DNA of 64,000 bases, from the NCBI RefSeq assembly GCF_021462225.1, contig NC_061797.1:4147001-4211000 (forward strand), in the 5' to 3' direction. The first letter of the stretch is position 1; each line of letters starts with the position of its first letter. This document shows positions 56,640 to 64,000 of this stretch, piece after piece. The notes under the pieces are model-generated. The model saw nothing but the letters and a program-made list of their open reading frames with translations. It was not told where the DNA came from and did no database searches. Both the position numbers and the translations under genes were made by a program. The DNA comes from Girardinichthys multiradiatus (taxonomy: Eukaryota; Chordata; Actinopteri; Cyprinodontiformes; Goodeidae).

Positions 56640-58360
56640 CCTAAGAAAGAGATCCCAGTTTTTGATGGAGATCCTCTTCAGTACCAGACTTTCATTAAAT
56701 CATTTGAACACAACATCAAAAGCAGAAATAAAAATCCTGGAGATTGTCTTTATTATCTGGAACAACACACAAGAGGACAACCAAGAGAACTTGTAAGAAG
56801 TTGCCTACATATGTCTTCAGAAAGAGGATTCAGTAAGGCAAAGTCTTTATTAAAGCAGCATTTTGGCAACAAACACAAACTTGCCATGGCATAAATGAAC
56901 AAAGCTCTCTTATGGTCTTCAATAAAATCAGAGGACACAAAAGCTCTTCAGGCATACACAATATTTCTCAGGGGATGTTGTAATGCTATGGAAGATCTCA
57001 GTAACTTGAATGAACTTGATATGCCTGCAAACATGCTTGCCACAGTAAAGAAGTTACCCTACAGACTGAGAGATAAGTGGAGAACGACAGTCTGTAATTT
57101 TCATGAGATAAATAATTGACAAGCTAAATTTAAGGACATGGTGGATTTTCTGGAAAAACAAGTGAAGATTGAATCTGATCCAATGTTTGGAGAAATCAAA
57201 GACATCCGCACGACAAACAATGACACAAGAAGGCTTAAGTCACAAGTTCATGCAAGATTTAAAGAAAGTTATTTTGCTACTTCGGTGACATCATCTGAAA
57301 AGGAAAATAATAAAGTTAAACCAATGGAAAACGTCCCAGAAGTGAAGAATTGCTTGTTCTGCAGAGGTGATCATACCTTAGAAAAGTGTCAAGAGTTGGA
57401 AAAGAAAATGCATAAAGAAAAAAATCACTTTTCTAAAAGAAAATGTAATTTGCTTCGGATGTCTTTGTAAAGGACACAGAAGTAAAGACTGCAGAAATCG
57501 GCTCAGCTGCAAGATATGTGGTTTAAAGCATCCTCAAATGCTACACATCTATCAAAGGAAGATGAACAAAGAACAAGAAACAAAGGAACTGGCTCAAGAC
57601 CAGCAGTTTAAAACTGATTTTCCAGAGTGTGCAAGAGATGAAAAGGAAGTTTCTAAGGAAGATCAGCAGTTTTTGGATAAAGTTTCCAATTCTGCTAAGT
57701 TACATGATGGTCATTATTACATTGGGCTCCCATTTAAACATTCAAATGTCTGCATGCCAGATAATAGAAATGTTGCTGTACAACGGCTGCAGAATATGAA
57801 GAAAAAATTTGTGAGAAATCCTTCTTTTCGTCAGGAATACAACAACTTCATGTCAGACATAATCTCTGAAGGTTATGCAGAACGAGTACCAGATGACGAC
57901 TTGGGGCGTACTGATGGCAAGAAATGGTATTTACCATACCATGGAGTCATGCATCCACAAAATAAAAAACTAAGAGTAGTGTTCAACTGTGGAGCCAAGT
58001 ACCAAGGAGAGTCATTAAACAGTCGGCTCTTACAGGTTCCCAACTTGACCAGCACATTGATTGGAGTCCTAACTAGATTTTGTAAAGAACCTGTTGTCAT
58101 TGCTGCAGACATCAAAGCAATGTTTTATCAGGTCAGAGTACCAGATGAGGATCGAGATGTGTTTCTTTGGTGGCCCAATGGAGATTACACTCAAGACATG
58201 GTTGAATATAGGATGACTGTACATGTTTTTGGAGCAACATCATCTCCCGGTTGTGCAAATGTTGCACTAAGAAAATGTGCTGAAGATCATAAACAACAGT
58301 TTAGTCTTCAAGCCAAGTCTTCAAACACTGTGGACATGTGTGGTGTCCTCTAAAATGTCA
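56640..58360 (+). mobile_element. BEL/Pao LTR retrotransposon fragment (gag and RT, protease missing)
   Basis: Gag-like part from about 56645 (V-F-D-G-D-P-L-Q-Y-Q-T-F) with in-frame stops at about 56892 and 57117. Cys-rich knuckle remnants C-L-F-C-R-G-D-H-T and C-K-I-C-G-L-K-H lie at 57352-57540, with a frameshift between them. RT part 57560-58290 has V-V-F-N-C-G-A-K-Y-Q-G-E-S-L-N and A-D-I-K-A-M-F-Y-Q-V, typical of BEL/Pao. The protease-coding segment between knuckle and RT is gone, as are the rest of pol and both LTRs. A retroelement fossil, not functional. Confidence 0.85.
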
Positions 58361-58739
58361 GACTCTTGGCTAAAAGCTGATATACACCACCTCTACGAAC
58401 ACCAAACACAACTACAGACAGTTCATTCAGAAAGCAGCAAACTCAACCAGCAGAAAAAGAAGTCCAGAATTATCACTCACGATTGAAAAACATAATTTGC
58501 TCTCCCAAATGTATAATAATTTGTTTCATTTTATCGAGTAACTAAATTTCCCAGTGTGCTTTGCAAGCGGTTTTAGCACATCACCTGCTTCCTGGTTGTG
58601 GATGCGCGGACTTGATTGTAAGACTGCAACATTCACTCAGTCTGTGTCACATGTCTTCGTCTTTCTACAGCTGGTGATTGGTGGGACTGAAGTCAATGTA
58701 TTCAGTTTAATCTGATTCTACTGGCTCTACAAAATAAAA

Positions 58740-60515
58740 GGAGTGGTTATTTGTCCACAGACGCACACTGATCAAAGGCTTCAAGCAGAAGGAAAATCAG
58801 ACCAAAGGATGTCTGGACAGAGCCAATGAACTGAATACATTCTTCAATAGGTTCAGTCAGAAACAAGCTCAGCATCCTCGTCTCCTGCTCACAGCCAAAC
58901 AGACATCCCACCCTCCTTTGACCCACAGCTTTCCTGTCACACCTCAAATGTATTTTCTTCTACGTCAGCCATGGAACCTTCTGCTTCTACATGTTTGCCT
59001 TCAACCAAATCAGAAGATGCTGATGCTCTCTTGGCCTCCACCTTCCACCTGTGTGTCTCAAGAAGTCAGTTGAAGAGACAACTGCAAAGACTGACCCGGA
59101 ACAAGGCTGCAGGTCCAGATCGTGTTTCCCCTAGAGTCGTGAAGGCCTGTGCAGAGCAGCTCTGTGGAATTCTGCAGAACCTCTTCAACCTTAGCCTGGC
59201 CCAGAAGAAGGTTCCAGTGTTGTGGAAGACCTCCTGTCTTGTTCCGGTACCAAAGAAAATTCACCCATTAGTCCTCAATGACTATAGACCTGTTTCCCTG
59301 ACATCCCACATTGTGAAGGTCCTAGAGAGACTCCTGTTGGCCCACCTGAGTAAGCAAACCGTAAACCATCAGGACCCCCTTCAGTTTGCCTATAGCAGGG
59401 GGAGTTGGAGTTGAAGATGCCATCATACACCTGCTTCAACAACCCCACTGTCATCTGGACAAAGCCAGCAGCAACATGAGGATCGTGTTCTTTGATTTCT
59501 CGAGAACATTTAACATAATTCAACCTGATTTGCTTTGTCAGAAACTCCAGAAGACTCAGCTGGAGGACTCAACGATCTTCTGGATCAAAGACAAACAGAC
59601 CACAGTTTGAGAGACTGAAGGGTTGTGAGTCTAACCAGGTAGTCAGCAGCACAGGAGCACCACAGGGGACTGTACTCTCACCATTCCTTTTCACTCTGTA
59701 CACCTCAGACTTCCAGTACAAGACAGACTCCTGTCATCTGCAGAACTACTCGGATGATTCTGCAGTCGTGGGGTGTATCAGAGATGGAAAAGAAGCTGGG
59801 TACAGTGAGCTGGTGGACCACTTTTTGGCATGGTGTGGAAACAATCATCTCATCTTGAACGTGACTAAAACAAAGGAGATGATTGTAGATTTTAAGAGAA
59901 ACAAGAATAGATCCAACACTATTTCCATCATGGGAGAAGAAGTGGAGGTGGTGGAGGAGTATAAATACCTCGGTGTTCACCTGGACAACAGACTAGAGTG
60001 GAGATGCAACTGTGAAGCCGTCTACAAGAAGGGACAGAGCAGACTGTACTTCTTGAGGAAGCTTAGGTCCTTTGGTGTTTGCAGCAAGATGCTGCATATC
60101 TTCTATAAGTCTGTTGTGAAAAGTGTGATCTCTTCTACCATCATCTGCTGGGGAAGCAGCATCAGAGCCAGGGACTTAAAAAAGCTCAACAAGCTGATAA
60201 AAAAGGCTGGCTCTGTTCTGGGGACTCCTCTGGAACCTCTGGAGATCATTGTTGAAAGACGGACTCTTCATAAAATGAAGAACATTATGGAGAACCCTGA
60301 GCATCCTCTTCATGAGACTGTCCTACAACAACAGAATGTCTTCAGTCAGAGGCTTCTTCAGATCTGCTGTAAGACAGAGCGCTACAGGAGATCCTTCCTG
60401 CCCACAGCCATCAGCATCTACAACGGCTCTTTGAAGAAACCTTCATAATATGTGCTACAACAACATTTAATTTCCCTTTGAATTAATAAAGTATTTTTGA
60501 ATTTGAATTGAACTT
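58740..60515 (+). mobile_element. L2-like LINE, 3' part of ORF2 with tail
   Basis: Begins near G-C-L-D-R-A-N-E-L-N-T-F-F. RT motifs follow: N-K-A-A-G-P-D-R-V-S-P, N-D-Y-R-P-V-S-L-T-S, G-A-P-Q-G-T-V-L-S-P and catalytic Y-S-D-D (about 59748-59760). The C-terminal part is open from 59768 to 60448 with S-S-T-I-I-C-W-G-S-S and [10 protein letters not shown]. Frameshift near 59395, and stops near 59608. Ends in a TTGAATTTGAATTG tail (about 60499-60520), the type of 3' repeat used by L2 elements. Confidence 0.88.
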
Positions 60516-60939
60516 GAATTGGGTACAATGTCTGGCTACTCTACTAATGTGGATTTACTTCACTCATGAAAAACAATGATGTTTATACCAAAAAGGTGCC
60601 AAAGACAAACGGTTTAACAGAAAGCTAAACTACTGGTATGTACAAAAGCTTCATTGTTCCAGTGTCATTTTCTATCTGCTGAGCCGTTCGGAGGTCAAAT
60701 GAACAAAATAAAAAGTATGGAAGTAGTTTTCACTTTATAACATATATACAAACCTATACATACCTACTGTATGTGCTGGCTTTATAAGTCTTATGTTATA
60801 AAAAATAAATTTGGAAATGTTTCTTTCTTCTGATTGAATTTATTATTTTGTAATGTTATTCATTTGTACACATTGAATTCATTAAAATAACTAAATTTGC
60901 ACATGTGTTTTCATTGTGATAATTTTTCACACATTAAAT

Positions 60940-61110
60940 CTGATGTTATGCTCAGTTACTCAGTACTTATAGACTTTTCACCAAATACCTTTCTAACCCA
61001 GTAATTGTTTGGATGACTACTTTTTGCTTTTACTTGAGTAAAAATATATTCAAGTATTGTTACTCTTGCTTGAGTACAATGTTTGGCTACTCAATCTACC
61101 TCTGTTCATA
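60940..61110. repeat. Dispersed fish repeat (ACTTGAGTA type)
   Basis: TTTTACTTGAGTAAAAATAT and TTGAGTACAATGTTTGGCTA are typical of a common teleost MITE end. A short related piece lies at 60520-60560. Class not fixed. Confidence 0.45.
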
Positions 61111-61319
61111 TATCAGTGGCCATAGATTAAAAAGAAACTGACATCACTCGCTACCCACAATGCATCCCAAAACATTTGGCCAGATTGGCAGACGTAAAAG
61201 CAGTTGTACAAATAATGCTGCATTCGTGGGAAACAAATGTGCACTTATAAGAGGCATTATTGAATTATGAAAGTTAAAAAAAGGGTTTTCCATATACAGG
61301 ACATCCACTGTATGTTATA

Positions 61320-61735
61320 AGTTGGCTGTTGGACCAAAATGAAGACAAACAGCGAGGAAGCCACAAGGTGAGTAAAATTGTCTTTAATAATAATCAGTAG
61401 ACTTACAAGGCTGATACAGGACTCAGAACACAGGCAGGGTGACAAACATAAAACAGGAAGAAAACAGGATCGTGGAATCAACGGGCATAGAGCAGGCAGC
61501 TAACAGGAGGAGCCAGTAGAGAACAATGAAAACCAGAGAGTATAAGTAGTGAGGTAGGGTGGGAATGGGCCACGAACACTGGGAGCTAACCAGGGAGGAA
61601 TCAAAAGCAGCTGGTGAGGCAGGGAAAGCAGGCAACTGATGGAGGGTAGCTAATTAACACGGTTGAGCAGGAATCCAGGGGAATAACAATTCAGAATGAC
61701 AGCAATTCAGCCACAAGTCTGGGCCCATGGAAAAA
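61320..61735. repeat. Unassigned dispersed repeat
   Basis: AAGGTGAGTAAAATTGTCTTTAATAATAATCAG and the purine-rich text after it resemble a second stretch at 62260-62640 in composition and layout. No coding frame fits a family. Confidence 0.35.
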
Positions 61736-61814
61736 CTCTAGCAGTGGAGAGCACTGTCTGGCAGCCCAAGTTTGGCTCTAGCAGCTTCCAGGAAAACAGC
61801 AATTGTCTGCCTGC

Positions 61815-62165
61815 ATTGTGGCAAGTGTAATGTTTAGTGGTATGGGGTTGTTTTTCTGGAGTTTGGCTCAGCCTCCTAGTTCCAGTGAAATAATCTATTA
61901 TTTAGAATAGATTATAACAAAATATTTTAAACAATTTCATGCTTCCCGACTTTGTTAGGAACAGTTTGAGGATGGCCCATTTGTGTTTCAACATGACTGC
62001 ACATCCGTGCAAAGAGCATGGTCCATCAATACATGGCTGAGTGAGTTTGGTGTGGAAGAACATGACAGGCCTGCAGAGTCCTGATGTTATCATGATAAAA
62101 CACCTTTGGCATAAACTGGAGCAGAGATTGCAAACCAGAGACTCGCAAGACAAACAACCATGGAT
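61815..62165 (+). mobile_element. Degenerate Tc1-like transposase fragment
   Basis: Frame remnants M-G-L-F-F-W-S-L near 61845, F-N-M-T-A-H-P-C-K near 61985 and K-H-L-W-H-K-L-E-Q-R-L-Q near 62098-62135 follow the order of Tc1 catalytic-domain motifs. A short AT insert (about 61892-61935) and stops break it. Confidence 0.6.
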
Positions 62166-62641
62166 GAAAAACACTCACTCATAAAGATATAATTGTCTTT
62201 ATGAGTGACATGCATAATTTTGACTTTTTTTGTTCTTCTTCATAAAGTTCACATAGTGAGTGTTTGCAGCAGAACCAAAGAGCATACAGTATGGCAGCTG
62301 CATAGCATTTAGAATGCTTTTATTGAGAAGAGGAACAAGAAACTTACAATGAAGGCATGAGGGGAACATAACAGCAAACCAGGATGAATGCAACAGAAGA
62401 ATCCAGCACGGAGCAAAGGAAACCAAGGATCTTAAATACAGAAGAGATGGGAATAATGACATGGGAACCAGCTGAGCCTAGTTGGTAGAATAATGAACAC
62501 CTGAAGAGGGGTGCAAGCAGGGACACTGAGGAAAGGAGACCAATTAAACAGAGAAACACAAACCAAAACACAAAGGAACTACAAGGCTAAAATAAGAGAA
62601 TAACCTAAATGCACAAACAGAACATCAGAAATAAGTAAGAC

Positions 62642-63195
62642 TGTCAGAGATCCAGTGCTGGTCTATCTATGTACTCTCTGCCTCCCTCTACTGGTTGCTG
62701 TAGATCATTACGGAGGGTTTGCTGAGCTCCTACACACCTACAGCTAATCATCAGTTTCTGCGCTGAAGAGGATAAGAGGAGATGACTGCCGGTGATTTGA
62801 CACCTCAGGGTCAACCATAGTGGTTACCTCCTGGTTTCCCATTGCCTCCTTCACCTCTGAAGTTTTAGATTCTTCTGATTACTACCTGCCCGCCATCCAA
62901 CAAACATCAACCATCTGCAAGCAATATTTCCCATGAGCAGACCTCACTGGACTCGAGCTACTTCCCCCAAGTTTGGACCTCCGCAAGACTACAGTAAGAA
63001 CAGTCATCATTTGAACTCACTCCACACTGCTACCATCTCACCATTCACCTATTTCCCTTCCCCTCTCTCTCAGTGGATATTCCCCAGCTGGATTTCTCTG
63101 GAGCTCCTCCCTGGTGTTCCCGATAAAAATACACCTTTAAAACTCGTGCTGTCTACAGAGTGTTTTCTGCATGTGGGTTAGGAACTTGCTAAAAA
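62642..63195. mobile_element. Possible solo LTR inside another repeat
   Basis: Starts TGTCAGAGATCCAG and ends ...CTATGACA at about 63203. The outer context on both sides is the same purine-rich repeat (62260-62640 and 63205-63370), with AAGAC and AAGAA as imperfect 5-bp flanks. Not matched to a known family. Confidence 0.35.
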
Positions 63196-63379
63196 CTATG
63201 ACAAAGAATCTAAACACAAAGGAATAAACTAAAATGACAGGACCTAAACAACAAGGAACACATAAATGAAATGGATATGGAGAGGCATGAATAAAAGATA
63301 AAAGAAGTGATCTGAACACAAACACAAATGAAAACCAAAACCCAAACAACCATGGATCACAACAAGAGTCATTTGCATG

Positions 63380-64000
63380 AATAAGAAAAAAAGATTCAAT
63401 TTTTATTATACTTTTGTTAGTTTCTTTAGTAACAAGGACAAAAAGGAGTGCAGGAAACTTATTTTATGTTTTAAAATGCATTACATTACTGGCACCTGGT
63501 CAGTAGTCCATATAAATAGCAATGACCGCTTTCTGGAAAAATCAGTTCCCACCAACTAGGAATTGACTGGATGAGGTATAACTTCATCATTCAGTATTAA
63601 GTTCTACTTTTTTTCTAGTTCTTGCAACTACTTTTTTTTTTTTAATCTCAGTTGTATGTTTGGTTGTAGAAAATCAATCTAAAGAAATGCCCCATTTTGT
63701 CAAGATTATCTGACCTGCTTTGGTCTGTATGCTGGTTACAGATACACAAAATTCCAGTTTCTCTACATCCGGGGATGTTGAGCAAAGTACAATGCTGGAA
63801 TACAAACTGTGGTATATACCAGTCAATACAGTCCCACGGCTTCCCTTGGAGTCCTGTTTCCATTTTATGTTGTTGAACTAGGAATTAAAACAGCAATCTG
63901 ACAAGTTATTAAACTTTAACTAAAATATTCAAAATTCTTCCAATAAGTTTAAATTTAAACTTAGCACAAAAAGTAAGGAAAATTTTGATTTTTGTCCAGT
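63380..64000. other. AT-rich sequence, nothing recognised
   Basis: No coding exon or assigned repeat up to the window end. A poly-T run lies at 63631-63643. Confidence 0.5.

Overview
This window is vertebrate, almost certainly teleost fish, nuclear DNA. It shows long introns with GT-AG splice sites, many Tc1/mariner copies, L2-, L1- and I-like LINEs, a tRNA-derived SINE of the type common in fish, a BEL/Pao fragment, a hAT fragment and many microsatellites. Species cannot be fixed from the sequence alone; a percomorph-type fish is an inference.

One host gene dominates. On the minus strand, from about 56.2 kb down to 6.76 kb, lies the 5' part of lrrk1 (leucine-rich repeat kinase 1). Fifteen coding exons were placed with matching splice phases, giving 764 codons plus 2 nt. 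They encode a short N-terminus, an ankyrin region, an LRR region and the GTPase (Roc) core with its P-loop, D-x-G-G and T-H-L-D motifs. A CpG-rich probable non-coding first exon ends at 55978. Spliced to the first coding exon, it would put an in-frame TGA just upstream of the start ATG. The COR, kinase and C-terminal exons are not seen and should lie beyond the low-coordinate end.

The rest is transposable-element sediment, mostly in the introns. 1-4.1 kb: I-like LINE split by a Tc1 element. 5.2-6.4 kb: near-complete Tc1. 9.6-15.1 kb: large inverted-repeat structure holding a CpG-rich segment with an unidentified ORF. 16.6-18.2 kb: reversed L1-like LINE. 18.9-21.7 kb: foldback element with a 40-bp tandem array in its arm and a Tc1 nested inside. 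22.6-23.8 kb: Tc1. 25.07-25.27 kb: pentanucleotide array. 29.5-30.4 kb: TTAA-flanked MITE-like element. 32-34 kb: LINE debris with two strong hairpins. 37.5-39.0 kb: Tc1. 42.6-43.0 kb: degenerate minisatellite. 44.1-46.9 kb: Tc1 fragment and L1-like LINE. 53.2-54.7 kb: young-looking Tc1 with about 200-bp inverted repeats. 54.8-55.2 kb: hAT remnant. Upstream of lrrk1, 56.3-64 kb holds LINE, BEL/Pao, L2, degenerate Tc1 and a possible solo LTR.

No structural RNA gene, CRISPR array or other identifiable host gene was seen. The transposases and reverse transcriptases all carry stops, frameshifts or deletions as read here. The most interesting signals are the two inverted-repeat structures, the CpG-rich ORF inside an lrrk1 intron, and repeat arrays placed close to lrrk1 splice sites.
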